DNA of 64,000 bases from Bacteroidaceae bacterium (GTDB lineage Bacteria; Bacteroidota; Bacteroidia; Bacteroidales; Bacteroidaceae). This document shows positions 40,238 to 49,208 of the stretch, one piece after another; position 1 is the first letter of the stretch; every line of letters begins with the position of its first letter. The stretch is from assembly GCA_017649485.1 (NCBI GenBank), contig JAGCGS010000068.1:62001-126000 (forward strand). The letters run 5' to 3'. The notes below the pieces were generated by a model that saw nothing but the letters and a program-made list of their open reading frames with translations, did not search any database and was not told where the DNA came from. Made by a program: the position numbers and the translations under genes.

Positions 40238-41640
40238 ATGGAAAACATTCGTAGAACAAAAGTGGTTGATATACTAAAGCGCAATGACTTTGGTGCTTTG
40301 GTGAACGTGAAAGGATGGGTGCGTACTCGTAGAGGTAGCAAGAAGGTGAGTTTCATAGCTCTGAACGATGGCTCTATCATTCATAATGTGCAGATTGTCG
40401 TTGACCTTGATAATTTCGATGAGAATTTGCTTAAAGACATTACCACAGGTGCTTGCTTGAGCGTTAACGGTGTGCTGACGGAATCAGTTGGCTCCGGACA
40501 GCAGGTTGAGATTCAGGCTCGTGAGATTGAAGTGCTTGGCATAGCCGACAATACATATCCTTTGCAGAAGAAGGGGCACTCCATGGAGTTCCTGCGTGAA
40601 GTGGCTCACTTGCGTATGCGAACCAATACCTTTGGTGCTGTATTCCGCATCCGCCACAATATGGCGATGGCCATTCATCGTTACTTCCATGAACATGGCT
40701 TCTTCTATTTCAACTCACCCATCATCACTGCAAGCGATTGCGAAGGTGCAGGCGAGATGTTCCAGGTAACCACCCAGAACTTATACGATCTTAAGAAGGA
40801 TGAGGACGGTAAGATTAAGTACGATGATGACTTTTTCGGCAAGATGACTTCACTGACGGTGAGTGGTCAGCTGGAAGGAGAAACGGCGGCAACTGCTTTG
40901 GGTGCCATCTATACCTTTGGTCCTACATTCCGTGCCGAGAATTCTAATACTCCTCGCCATTTGGCTGAATTCTGGATGGTGGAGCCCGAGGTTGCTTTCA
41001 TCGACCTCAACGACTTGATGGATCTGGAAGAGGATTTCATTAAGTATTGCGTGAAGTGGGCTTTAGATAACTGTATGGATGACCTGCAGTTCCTCAATAA
41101 CATGATCGACAAGACCCTGATTGAGCGTCTGCAAAGTGTGCTTAAGGAAGATTTCGTTCGTCTGCCTTATACCGAAGGTATCAAGATACTGGAAGAGGCT
41201 GTGAAGAACGGACATAAGTTCGAGTTCCCAGTGTCTTGGGGCACTGACTTGGCTTCCGAGCATGAGCGTTACTTGGTTGAGCATCACTTCAAGCGTCCTG
41301 TCATCATGATTGACTATCCTAAGGAGATCAAGGCCTTCTATATGAAGATCAACGAGGATGGCAAGACCGTACAGGGTACTGACGTTCTTTCCCATCTATT
41401 GGTGAGATTATTGGAGGTAGCGTGCGTGAGGAGAACTATGACAAGTTGAAGAATGAAATCGACAGTCGCGGTATTCCTATGAAAGATATGTGGTGGTACC
41501 TCGATACCCGCAGATATGGTAGCTGCCCTCATGGTGGCTTCGGTCTGGGTTTCGAGCGACTCATCCTGTTTGTTACTGGTATGGCTAACATCCGCGATGT
41601 GATACCTTATCCACGTACTCCGGGTAATGCAAATTTTTAA
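40238..41640 (+). CDS. asnS: Asparagine-tRNA ligase, apparent one-base frameshift
   Basis: The N-terminal OB anticodon-binding domain ([18 protein letters not shown]) and class II catalytic domain ([38 protein letters not shown]) are intact to about residue 383 in one frame. The frame then reads into 28 unrelated residues and stops at 41449. The correct C-terminus ([15 protein letters not shown] ... [18 protein letters not shown], motif 3) continues in the next frame to 41640. One extra T in the T-run at 41388-41390 restores GTDVLFP-IGEIIGG. AsnRS is normally essential, so a sequencing error is more likely than true loss, unless another copy exists. Confidence 0.93.
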
Positions 41641-41648
41641 AGTTTTTT

Positions 41649-41679
41649 TTGGCTAATTGATAGAAAAGCCGTACCTTTG
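41649..41679 (+). promoter_or_regulatory. Predicted rplM operon promoter
   Basis: TTG at 41649-41651, 20 bases, TACCTTTG at 41672-41679, leaving a leader of about 125 bases. Confidence 0.65.
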
Positions 41680-41684
41680 CAAGC

Positions 41685-41805
41685 CGATTATTATCAAGAT
41701 TATAAAAAGCAGTTGATTCATAACGGATTGTAGCTGCCTTTTGGCCGAGGCACTACCGTCTTTTATGATGAGATTTAGTAGTAACAATTAAAATTTTTAA
41801 TTAGA
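41685..41805 (+). promoter_or_regulatory. Possible structured leader of rplM-rpsI
   Basis: A leader of about 120 bases with GTAGCTGCC-TTTT-GGCCGAGGCACTACC, an imperfect stem (GTAG/CTAC plus GCC/GGC) ending about 50 bases before the GTG start. Ribosomal operons are often controlled by their own products through such leaders. Confidence 0.4.
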
Positions 41806-42267
41806 GTGGATACTTTAAGTTACAAGACCATTTCTGCAAAAAAGACTACGGTAAACAAAGAATGGGTTATCGTAGATGCCTCAGATCAGATTTTAGGACG
41901 TCTGGGCTCAAAAGTTGCGAAGTTGCTGAGAGGTAAGTATAAACCTAACTTCACCCCTCATGTGGATTGCGGCGATAATGTAATCGTTATCAACGCTGAC
42001 AAAGTTAAGTTGACAGGTAACAAGTGGAACGGTAGAGTTTATCTTTCATACACAGGTTACCCTGGCGGTCAGAGAGAAGTTACTCCTGCACAGCTGTTGG
42101 CTAAGCCAAATGGCGCAGACCGTCTGTTGAGAAGAGTTGTAAAGGGCATGCTGCCAAAAACCAAGTTGGGTGCTAAGATTCTCGACAATCTGTACATCTA
42201 CGCTGGTTCAGAGCACAAGCATCAGGCACAGGAGCCTAAGCTCATTGATATTAACGCACTTAACTAA
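41806..42267 (+). CDS. rplM: Ribosomal protein L13 (uL13)
   Basis: 153 residues starting from GTG (MDTLSYKTISAKKTTVNKEW is the usual Bacteroidetes N-terminus). The signature KVKLTGNKWNGRVYLSYTGYPGG and later GADRLLRRVVKGMLPK are typical. An early-binding 50S protein. First gene of rplM-rpsI; the next starts nine bases later. Confidence 0.97.
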   Translation: MDTLSYKTISAKKTTVNKEWVIVDASDQILGRLGSKVAKLLRGKYKPNFTPHVDCGDNVIVINADKVKLTGNKWNGRVYLSYTGYPGGQREVTPAQLLAKPNGADRLLRRVVKGMLPKTKLGAKILDNLYIYAGSEHKHQAQEPKLIDINALN

Positions 42268-42276
42268 AAAGAAGAT

Positions 42277-42663
42277 ATGGAAGTAATTAACGCATTAGGC
42301 AGACGCAAAAGTGCTGTTGCACGTATCTTCATGTCAGAAGGTACAGGTAAGATTACCATTAACAAGAAAGATTTAGCTGTCTATTTCCCATCATCAATCC
42401 TGCAGTTCGTTGTGAAGCAGCCATTGAATAAGCTGGGTGTGGCAGAGAAGTATGATATCAAGGTGAACCTCATTGGCGGTGGCTTCACAGGTCAGTCTCA
42501 GGCTCTGCGTCTGGCAATTGCCCGCGCTTTGGTGAAGGTTAACCCAGAAGACAAAAAGACCCTGCGCGCCGAAGGTTTCATGACTCGCGACCCACGTGCC
42601 GTTGAGCGTAAGAAGCCAGGTCGTCCAAAGGCTCGTCGTAGATTCCAGTTCAGCAAGCGTTAA
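42277..42663 (+). CDS. rpsI: Ribosomal protein S9 (uS9)
   Basis: 128 residues. The start INALGRRKSAVARIFM, the GGFTGQSQALRLAIARAL segment and the basic tail PGRPKARRRFQFSKR, which reaches into the 30S P site, are all present. The terminal Arg is on the same short C-terminus (SKR). Follows rplM and precedes a structured 122-base gap before rpsB. Confidence 0.97.
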   Translation: MEVINALGRRKSAVARIFMSEGTGKITINKKDLAVYFPSSILQFVVKQPLNKLGVAEKYDIKVNLIGGGFTGQSQALRLAIARALVKVNPEDKKTLRAEGFMTRDPRAVERKKPGRPKARRRFQFSKR

Positions 42664-42690
42664 TGTGCTGGTGGAGAGAATTTGCGTTTA

Positions 42691-42746
42691 GCATCTAAAC
42701 TACCGGGACTCGTAGGTTTAGGCTACCCGGCGGTTGGTTTAGAACA
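42691..42746 (+). promoter_or_regulatory. Structured leader upstream of rpsB
   Basis: In the 122 bases between rpsI and rpsB, TCTAAAC (42694-42700) pairs with GTTTAGA (42737-42743), enclosing CCGGG (42703-42707) paired with CCCGG (42726-42730) and GTAG/CTAC (42712-42715 / 42723-42726). This is a good candidate for autoregulation by S2. Confidence 0.55.
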
Positions 42747-42785
42747 AACAAAAAAGAAAGTAAACGATTTAAAGAAAAAGAACAA

Positions 42786-43631
42786 ATGTCAAGAACAAGT
42801 TTTGATACATTACTCGAGGCAGGTTGCCACTTCGGTCATCTTAAGAGAAAGTGGAACCCAGCCATGGCTCCTTACATCTTTATGGAGCGCAATGGTATTC
42901 ATATCATTGATTTAAATAAGACGGTTGCTAAAGTTGATGAGGCTGCTGAAGCTATGAAGCAAATCGTCAAGTCAGGTAAGAAAATCCTGTTTGTTGCTAC
43001 TAAGAAACAAGCTAAGCAGATTGTAGCTGAGAGAGCACAGTCTGTTGGCATGCCTTACGTGATTGAGCGTTGGCCGGGCGGTATGCTCACCAACTTCCCT
43101 ACCATCCGCAAGGCTGTGAAGAAAATGGCTAACATCGATAAGCTGACAAGTGATGGTACATTCTCTAACTTGTCAAAGCGTGAGATTCTCCAGATCTCTC
43201 GTCAGCGCGCTAAGCTGGAGAAGAACCTTGGTTCAATCGCCGATCTGACCCGTCTGCCTTCTGCATTGTTCGTAGTGGACGTGATGAAGGAGAATATCGC
43301 AGTTCGCGAGGCTAACCGTTTGGGTATCCCTGTGTTCGGTATCGTGGATACCAACTCTGATCCAGATAACATCGATTTCGTAATCCCAGCTAACGACGAC
43401 GCTACTAAGTCAATCGAAGTAATTCTCGACGCTTGCTGCGCTGCTATGCAGGAAGGTATTGATGAGCGCAAGATAGAGAAGATTGATATGGAAGCTGCCG
43501 GTGAGGAAGAGGCTGAGAAGGCTCCAGCTAAGAACATCCGTCCACGTAGGACTAAGGCTCGTATGGACAAGCGCGATGAGGATGCTCTGAATGCTGCTAA
43601 GGCTGCTAACTATATCAAGGAAGAGGATTGA
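42786..43631 (+). CDS. rpsB: Ribosomal protein S2 (uS2)
   Basis: 281 residues. FDTLLEAGCHFGHLKRKWNPAMAPYIF, ILFVATKKQAKQIV, ERWPGGMLTNF and NIDFVIPANDDA are the S2 signatures. The C-terminal tail (about 225-281) is an acidic then basic extension as in other Bacteroidetes. Followed by tsf after 30 bases, the near-universal rpsB-tsf pair. Confidence 0.97.
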   Translation: MSRTSFDTLLEAGCHFGHLKRKWNPAMAPYIFMERNGIHIIDLNKTVAKVDEAAEAMKQIVKSGKKILFVATKKQAKQIVAERAQSVGMPYVIERWPGGMLTNFPTIRKAVKKMANIDKLTSDGTFSNLSKREILQISRQRAKLEKNLGSIADLTRLPSALFVVDVMKENIAVREANRLGIPVFGIVDTNSDPDNIDFVIPANDDATKSIEVILDACCAAMQEGIDERKIEKIDMEAAGEEEAEKAPAKNIRPRRTKARMDKRDEDALNAAKAANYIKEED

Positions 43632-43661
43632 TTATTAACCATTAAACAAGATTAAAGAATT

Positions 43662-44654
43662 ATGGCTGTAACAATGGCTGATATCACCAAGCTCCGCAAG
43701 ATGACGGGTGCTGGTATGATGGACTGTAAGAATGCATTGACTCAGGCGAACAATGATTTCGATGAGGCTGTTAAGATAATCCGCGAGAAGGGTAAGGCAG
43801 TAGCTGCTAAGCGTTCTGACCGTGAGGCTTCTGAGGGTTGTGTGCTGGTTAAGGTTGACGGTAACTTTGGCGCTATGATTGCTCTGAAGTGTGAGACCGA
43901 TTTCGTGGCTAACAACGCTGATTTCGTAAAGCTGACTCAGGAAATCCTGGATGCTGCTGTGTCTAACCGTTGCAAGACTCTGGATGAGGTAAAGGCTCTG
44001 AAGCTGGGTGACCGCACCGTGGCTGAGGCTGTTACTGATCGTAGCGGTATCACCGGTGAGAAGATGGAGTTGGATGGCTACAATGTGTTGGAAGGCGAAG
44101 GTATCTCAACCTACAACCACATGAGCAAGAATTTCCTCTGCACCATGTGCTTGCTCAACAAGCCTGGTTTCGAGGAGGCTGGTCATGAGGTAGCTCTACA
44201 GATTGCTGCTATGAATCCTGTGGCTGTTGACGAGGCAAGCGTTCCTCAGTCAGTTAAGGACAATGAGCTGAGCGTAGCTATTCAGAAGACCAAGGATGAG
44301 CAGATTAACAAGGCTGTTGAAGCTGCTTTGCGCAAGGCTGGTTACAACCTTTACATCGCTGAGAATGAGGATCACCTGAACGAGGGTATCATGAAGAAGA
44401 TGATTACTGAGGAGCAGGCTGATGACATTCGCCGCATCAAGAAGGAAGAGGCTGAGAAGAAAGCCGCAAGTCTGCCAGAGCAGATGATCCAGAACATCGC
44501 TAACGGTCGTATGGCTAAGTTCTACAAGGACGTTTGCCTGCTGAAGCAGGAGTACAACAAGGATGCTAAGAAGACCGTTGCAGAATACCTGCAGGGCTTC
44601 GACAAGGAGCTGACTGTTGTTGACTTCAAGCGCTTCACTTTGCGTGCTGAGTAA
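43662..44654 (+). CDS. tsf: Elongation factor Ts
   Basis: 330 residues. ITKLRKMTGAGMMDCKNAL is the N-terminal domain contacting EF-Tu, and IALKCETDFVANNADF the core motif. EF-Ts exchanges GDP for GTP on EF-Tu. The Bacteroidetes form is longer than that of Escherichia, as here, with an inserted helical part near residues 240-290. Last gene of the operon, with a clear terminator at 44676-44711. Confidence 0.97.
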   Translation: MAVTMADITKLRKMTGAGMMDCKNALTQANNDFDEAVKIIREKGKAVAAKRSDREASEGCVLVKVDGNFGAMIALKCETDFVANNADFVKLTQEILDAAVSNRCKTLDEVKALKLGDRTVAEAVTDRSGITGEKMELDGYNVLEGEGISTYNHMSKNFLCTMCLLNKPGFEEAGHEVALQIAAMNPVAVDEASVPQSVKDNELSVAIQKTKDEQINKAVEAALRKAGYNLYIAENEDHLNEGIMKKMITEEQADDIRRIKKEEAEKKAASLPEQMIQNIANGRMAKFYKDVCLLKQEYNKDAKKTVAEYLQGFDKELTVVDFKRFTLRAE

Positions 44655-44675
44655 TATTGAATAATTTTATTGATT

Positions 44676-44711
44676 GGGTGTTTCCTGTGAGGGAAGCACC
44701 CTTCTTTTTTT
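44676..44711 (+). terminator. Intrinsic terminator of rpsB-tsf
   Basis: GGGTGTTTCC-5-GGGAAGCACCC stem with one G-T pair, then TTCTTTTTTT. Confidence 0.85.
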
Positions 44712-44774
44712 GCCCTTTATTCACACATTTTGTCCAGTTTTTTGTAACCTCTCCCACAAAAAATTGCAAAACCT

Positions 44775-44805
44775 TTGCATTTCCTTATTTTTCTTCTTAA
44801 ATTTG
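44775..44805 (+). promoter_or_regulatory. Promoter of surface lipoprotein gene 1
   Basis: TTG (44775-44777), exactly 20 bases, TAAATTTG (44798-44805). The same TTG-N20-TAnATTTG pattern precedes all six array genes. Confidence 0.75.
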
Positions 44806-44814
44806 CAAGGTAGT

Positions 44815-44832
44815 GTGGTTGGATTCAACCGC
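44815..44832 (+). promoter_or_regulatory. 5' leader hairpin, gene 1
   Basis: GTGGTT-GGATTC-AACCGC: six base pairs (one G-U) and a six-base loop, starting nine bases after the -7 box, so at or near the mRNA 5' end. Matching hairpins precede genes 2, 3, 4 and 6, and a weaker one gene 5. Confidence 0.65.
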
Positions 44833-44875
44833 ATTATGGATTTGGTAAAAGAAATTAAATAATGGAGGACTGTAT

Positions 44876-46645
44876 ATGAAAAAGTTTTATTTTGGTTTAG
44901 CAGCACTTCTGTTCATGGCGGCAGGCTGCTCGAACGATGACTTTACTGACAATGGAGCAAGCTCTCCCGAAGGTCAGAAACGTTCTCTCAGCACCATCAA
45001 TGCTTCGATAGCGGGTGCTGATACCCGTACAGATTTGGTGGATGGCAATAAATTGGTTTGGCTTGCGGGCGATCACATCAGTGTTTTTTCTGATGATCCA
45101 GTAGATGGCTGGATTACTCGCTTTGACATTACTGATGGTGTAGGTACTTCTACTGCCACCTTCAAAGGTGTGGCAGAGGTAAAGGGTAGTGAGTTCTACG
45201 CTTTCTATCCTGGCACAATATTCAAGCTGAATCAGGAAGTTCAGTTACTTTATTTCAACTGGAATTACGATGTCATCTTTAGCAGTGACCCTTCTCCAAT
45301 GCAGCGCAGTATCCCTATGTTTGCTAAAGGTACTGGCGAAAACTTTGTGTTCCAGAAGCTCGCTGGTTTGTTGCATTTCAAAATCAAAGGAAAGGGCTCC
45401 TTGATTAAAGCGACATTGAGAGATAACGCTGGAGTGAAATTCGATGATTATTTCACGGTGGATTATGGTGGAAACAACATGATTCTTAATCCTATGGATG
45501 ATAGTGGTCTTGAAGATTATATTACGGGTACCCCCAGTCTTGACACTCCATTGTCTGACACAGAAGCTGTAGATATCTATTTTTCTTTACCAGCAAATAA
45601 GACTTTCGAAAATGGTTTCTCTCTTGAGTTGGAGTATTACGATGAGAACAAGATAGAAAGGACTTATACGCATCAAACAGAGAAGGAATTTGTTGTTAAG
45701 GCAGGTGAAGTGAGTACCTTCCCTGCAATAGTACTAAGTAGTACTGGTGGTTCAGAAGAGCCTGAATTTGGATGGGAAACTAACTTCTTCGATCTTTCTG
45801 GTAAGGATGTTGATGTGTCCTACTACTTCTCTTATGATAAAACCCAGATTTTCTGGTCTCTCATTTTCAAGACTGAAGACAACGCCGATCCTATATATTT
45901 GGATTTCTGGATGGATTATAAGGGCGGCAATCCTGAATTATCATGGCTTTCAGGCATCGTATTTGATAAGAGATTGCCCGAATTTGCCGATTTTAGGTTC
46001 CATGATTTTAAAACAGGTTCTGTTTATATGTTAAACTTAGCTGAATCTCTAACAATATCCGAGAATACCGATGGTACTTGGTCTCTTCGCCTTAAGAATG
46101 TGACCTTGGAGAATAATGATGACCACACGCTTTTGTATAACATCAACCTCAAGTTTGATGGTTACTTCAACTTCATTCCTCTGCCAACTTGGAATTTCTC
46201 AGGAGCTGCATGGATGTCGGGCGCATATACTTCTGCCACAATGGAAGTTGAGGATAATTCTGTGAAATACCAGATACGATTCTTGGATTTCCCATGGGGT
46301 GATGGTGCTCCTCCTAGTTCATTCCATGAGGTAATGTTCAAGTTTCGCTTTGTATTTGAGGGTGATACTCCATCTTTCCCAACGAATGCTATTATCGATG
46401 ATTTTTATTTGGACATTTTCTCGCAAGGATATGATTGGACTGGTGTATATGTAAAAGTTGACGATGATACCGTTGTGACTATTTATCAGAATGAGGACGG
46501 CGCTTATGAGATTACCATCAAGGGTGTGAAGATGTATCCTGTTGATGAAGGTTGGGAAACCAACATGGCTGCAGACCCGATAATCTCTGACTTCTCTTTC
46601 GTAGGAGAATTGGAATTTGAACCAGGTGCAATTGGTGGCATATAA
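44876..46645 (+). CDS. Fimbrillin-like surface lipoprotein, array gene 1
   Basis: 589 residues. The lipoprotein signal ends AAGC, followed by SNDDF, an acidic stretch like the Bacteroidetes lipoprotein export signal for surface display. Residues about 35-280 form a fimbrillin-like beta domain (STINASIAGADTRTDL, KLVWLAGDHISVFSD, FYAFYPG). Then comes module A (about 300-430, GWETNFFDLSG ... INLKFDG) and module B (about 435-570, WNFSGAAWMSGAY ... SFPTNAIIDDFYLDI). A GGAGG sequence lies nine bases before the ATG. It has its own promoter, leader hairpin and terminator. I cannot assign a function; adhesion or a protective surface layer is a guess. Confidence 0.7.
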   Translation: MKKFYFGLAALLFMAAGCSNDDFTDNGASSPEGQKRSLSTINASIAGADTRTDLVDGNKLVWLAGDHISVFSDDPVDGWITRFDITDGVGTSTATFKGVAEVKGSEFYAFYPGTIFKLNQEVQLLYFNWNYDVIFSSDPSPMQRSIPMFAKGTGENFVFQKLAGLLHFKIKGKGSLIKATLRDNAGVKFDDYFTVDYGGNNMILNPMDDSGLEDYITGTPSLDTPLSDTEAVDIYFSLPANKTFENGFSLELEYYDENKIERTYTHQTEKEFVVKAGEVSTFPAIVLSSTGGSEEPEFGWETNFFDLSGKDVDVSYYFSYDKTQIFWSLIFKTEDNADPIYLDFWMDYKGGNPELSWLSGIVFDKRLPEFADFRFHDFKTGSVYMLNLAESLTISENTDGTWSLRLKNVTLENNDDHTLLYNINLKFDGYFNFIPLPTWNFSGAAWMSGAYTSATMEVEDNSVKYQIRFLDFPWGDGAPPSSFHEVMFKFRFVFEGDTPSFPTNAIIDDFYLDIFSQGYDWTGVYVKVDDDTVVTIYQNEDGAYEITIKGVKMYPVDEGWETNMAADPIISDFSFVGELEFEPGAIGGI

Positions 46646-46657
46646 ATGATATGTTTA

Positions 46658-46694
46658 CTGCGCTCAATATCTCTATTGGGCGCAGCTTTTTTTT
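46658..46694 (+). terminator. Terminator of array gene 1
   Basis: CTGCGCTCAATA / TATTGGGCGCAG stem, then CTTTTTTTT. Confidence 0.85.
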
Positions 46695-46714
46695 CTCAAA
46701 AAATGCATTTTTAT

Positions 46715-46745
46715 TTGTGTTATTGCAAAAATCTTTATAGATTTG
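46715..46745 (+). promoter_or_regulatory. Promoter of array gene 2
   Basis: TTG (46715-46717), 20 bases, TAGATTTG (46738-46745). Confidence 0.75.
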
Positions 46746-46754
46746 CAAGTTAGT

Positions 46755-46773
46755 ATAGTCTGTATGGGACTAT
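46755..46773 (+). promoter_or_regulatory. 5' leader hairpin, gene 2
   Basis: ATAGTC-TGTATGG-GACTAT: all six pairs Watson-Crick, sequence different from gene 1 but the same distance (nine bases) from the -7 box. Confidence 0.65.
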
Positions 46774-46821
46774 TTGAGAAATAGAATAAGTAATAAAAAT
46801 AAAGAATAAGGAGGCTTCACT

Positions 46822-48630
46822 ATGCTTAAAAAGTACTTAGGACTCGCTGCTGGTTTGCTGTTCTTGGCAGGCTGCTCGAACAACGATTTTACTGACAACG
46901 GGACTAATAATGCTCCTGAAGGTCAGAGACGCTCCATCAGTACCATCACAGCTACGATGGAGGGTACTGCAGATACACGTTTATTCTTGTCTGATAAGTG
47001 GCTTGTATGGGATGCTGCTGATGAAATCCTAGTCCTTTCTGATGAAGGAGACGCTACCAATCCTCAACGTTTTCGGGCAACATCAGTTGACTATACTACA
47101 GGAGTTGCTCAATTTTCGGGTAATCCTGTTTATGGCTCTGAGTTCTATGCGTTCTATCCAGTTCCAATAGACTACAACACGTTAACAGATGTAGCCATCG
47201 TTCCTTGGGATTATGCTGCAATATACAATGAGATGAATATAGATCTCAAGACCCCGATGTTTGCCAAAAGCATTAATGAGTGGATGGAGTTCATGCAGCT
47301 GGGTGGCATGGTTCATTTCAGAATTTTCGGCACAGGTCAGTTGCAAGAGTTGACTCTAAGGGGCAATAACGGGGAGAAGTTCTATTCTGGCTTCAACTTG
47401 TACTATGGTTCAGATCACAGTTTAGTATTGGAGCCCAATCCTGAGAGAGGTGAGAGAACGTCAATTACTGAAGATTTTGCCACAAGAAGTGGTGACAATG
47501 CTCCAGTATTGTCTGAAACTGTACCTTTAGACCTCTATTTCTCATTGCCTGGAGGCATGACCTTCGAGAATGGTTTCACAATAAGTGGAGTTACTCACGT
47601 AGACGATGATACACTACCTGTAAAATTCTCAATGACAACCGAAAAGGCTTTCACTGTTAATCGTGCTGAAGTGAGCCATTTCCGTGACATCAAGATTGGA
47701 AGATTTGGTGATGTGGAAGAAATGGGCTGGCGCACTAACTTCTGTGATCTCTCTGGTCTTGAAGTTGATGTAACTCCTACTATAACTTATGATAAATCTA
47801 ACGTCGAATGGAATTTCACTTTCTATACAGATGACCATGCTGACCCTGTTATAATTACTCTCCTTACACCTTATAAAGGTGGCACTCCTGTTTTGGATTG
47901 GCTTGATGGCGTAGATATTGGTGGGCAGTCTGTGGCAGCTAAAGCCGATTTTAAGTTCCATGATTTTGAAAATAATCTCATCTATAGAATTAAAGAGTCT
48001 GACCAGGCTAAACTTGACATTAATAAGGATGAAAATGGCAATTGGACCTTGGTTGCAAAGAACTTGGTTCTTTATGAGAATAATGGAGACGCTGCAGATC
48101 AGACTGGCATAAATCTTAAGTTCAATGGCAAATTCAACTTTGTTCCTCTGCCAACCTGGCATTTCACAGGAGCTACATGGATGGAAGGTGCATACAATCA
48201 TGTGATGATAGATGTGTTCAACGAAAACGTGGCAGTCGTGGAAATGCGATTCTTATCTTTCCCATGGGGTGATGGAAGTAACATCCCAAGTTCATTCAAG
48301 GAGGTAATGATTACTTTTGACATTCATGAGGGTGGATTATTACCTTCCTTCCCAACGGATGTTACTATGCATGATTTTTCTTTGGATATTATGTCACAAG
48401 GATATTCTTGGGCCGGTGTTTATCAAAAAGTTGACGAAGATGCAGTTTTGACTATTCATCAGAATGATGATGGTACTTATCAGATTAGCGTAGAGGGCAT
48501 GAAGATGTACCCTGCTACTAGTAGTACAGATTGGTCACCCAACATGTTTGTTGAACCGGAAATTTCTGACTTTACTTTTGAAGGTACTTTGTTGATAGAC
48601 ACTTACTCTCCTTCTGTTGAGGAAGAATAA
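46822..48630 (+). CDS. Fimbrillin-like surface lipoprotein, array gene 2
   Basis: 602 residues, lipobox LAGC followed by SNNDF. Fimbrillin-like domain to about 285, then module A (GWRTNFCDLSGLEVDV ... INLKFNG) and module B (WHFTGATWMEGAYN ... SFPTDVTMHDFSLDI). It has the same module order as gene 1, with A and B clearly homologous but diverged. A conserved 'LPTW-F(S/T)GA-WM-GAY' linker opens module B in both. AAGGAGG precedes the ATG. It is an independent transcription unit. Confidence 0.7.
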   Translation: MLKKYLGLAAGLLFLAGCSNNDFTDNGTNNAPEGQRRSISTITATMEGTADTRLFLSDKWLVWDAADEILVLSDEGDATNPQRFRATSVDYTTGVAQFSGNPVYGSEFYAFYPVPIDYNTLTDVAIVPWDYAAIYNEMNIDLKTPMFAKSINEWMEFMQLGGMVHFRIFGTGQLQELTLRGNNGEKFYSGFNLYYGSDHSLVLEPNPERGERTSITEDFATRSGDNAPVLSETVPLDLYFSLPGGMTFENGFTISGVTHVDDDTLPVKFSMTTEKAFTVNRAEVSHFRDIKIGRFGDVEEMGWRTNFCDLSGLEVDVTPTITYDKSNVEWNFTFYTDDHADPVIITLLTPYKGGTPVLDWLDGVDIGGQSVAAKADFKFHDFENNLIYRIKESDQAKLDINKDENGNWTLVAKNLVLYENNGDAADQTGINLKFNGKFNFVPLPTWHFTGATWMEGAYNHVMIDVFNENVAVVEMRFLSFPWGDGSNIPSSFKEVMITFDIHEGGLLPSFPTDVTMHDFSLDIMSQGYSWAGVYQKVDEDAVLTIHQNDDGTYQISVEGMKMYPATSSTDWSPNMFVEPEISDFTFEGTLLIDTYSPSVEEE

Positions 48631-48654
48631 TCGCACTTGTTAAAATAAGTTTTG

Positions 48655-48691
48655 CTGCGCTCAATATCACTATTGGGCGCAGTTTTTTTTA
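48655..48691 (+). terminator. Terminator of array gene 2
   Basis: GCTGCGCTCAATA / TATTGGGCGCAG stem followed by TTTTTTTT; nearly identical to that of gene 1. Confidence 0.85.
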
Positions 48692-48760
48692 GGGGGGATT
48701 ATACAGCATTAGTTTCAATTCTCTTTTCTGTATTATTGCCTAATCAAAATTGCGTTTCAA

Positions 48761-48826
48761 TTTGGGTATAGGGACACAATCGTTTGGGTATAGGCGCATG
48801 ATCGTTTGGGTATAGGCAAACGATTG
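48761..48826 (+). repeat. 22-base tandem repeat, three units
   Basis: Units at 48761, 48783 and 48805, each beginning TTTGGGTATAGG and followed by a variable ten bases ending near ATCG. Confidence 0.75.
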
Positions 48827-48917
48827 TTAGCTACCGCTTCGTTCCCTTTTTACTTAAGACTAACACCCCAATGAAAAGATATGGCTTACCCATGCAATAA
48901 GCGTTGGCTCGTCAACC

Positions 48918-48984
48918 ATAAATCGCTAACGCTCGGCACGACTAAAGCAAACTTGGCTATGTTCTCGTTTATTCACATTTTTGG
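48918..48984. repeat. Second palindrome family, standalone copy
   Basis: TAAATCGCTAACGCTCGGC ... core AAGCAAACTTGG ... GTTCTCGTTTATTCACATTT, the same layout as 16967-17033, diverged. Confidence 0.6.
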
Positions 48985-49105
48985 GGAACCTCCTTTTTTT
49001 GTTGCTCAATCTTGGGTAAGCTACTAACTTAGGTGAAGAGTTTGTCGATAGCTCTCTTATCCAAGTACCAAATTGTATATAATTGCCAAATAATACGCCT
49101 TATCT

Positions 49106-49136
49106 TTGCAAAATTCTATAAAACTATGTATATTTG
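49106..49136 (+). promoter_or_regulatory. Promoter of array gene 3
   Basis: TTG (49106-49108), 20 bases, TATATTTG (49129-49136). A second TATCTTTG at 49101-49108 could be an additional -7 box. Confidence 0.7.
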
Positions 49137-49145
49137 CAAATTGGA

Positions 49146-49163
49146 GTAGTCTATATTGACTGC
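49146..49163 (+). promoter_or_regulatory. 5' leader hairpin, gene 3
   Basis: GTAGTC-TATATT-GACTGC: six pairs including one U-G, nine bases after the -7 box. Confidence 0.65.
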
Positions 49164-49208
49164 ATCGAGATTTAGAATGAAAATAATAAAGATTGGGAGG
49201 ACTTCTAT

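Larger units (their letters stand above)
48692..49105. other. Longest gene-free spacer of the array
   Basis: No gene seen. It contains a 22-base tandem repeat (48761-48826), a second-family palindrome (48918-48984) and a TGCTCAATCTTGG segment whose complement reappears at about 51143-51155. The spacer is about three times as long as most others in the array. Confidence 0.6.

Noticed and set aside
48761..48826. CRISPR from the 22-base tandem units
   Set aside because: Only three units with ten variable bases each, too short for spacers.
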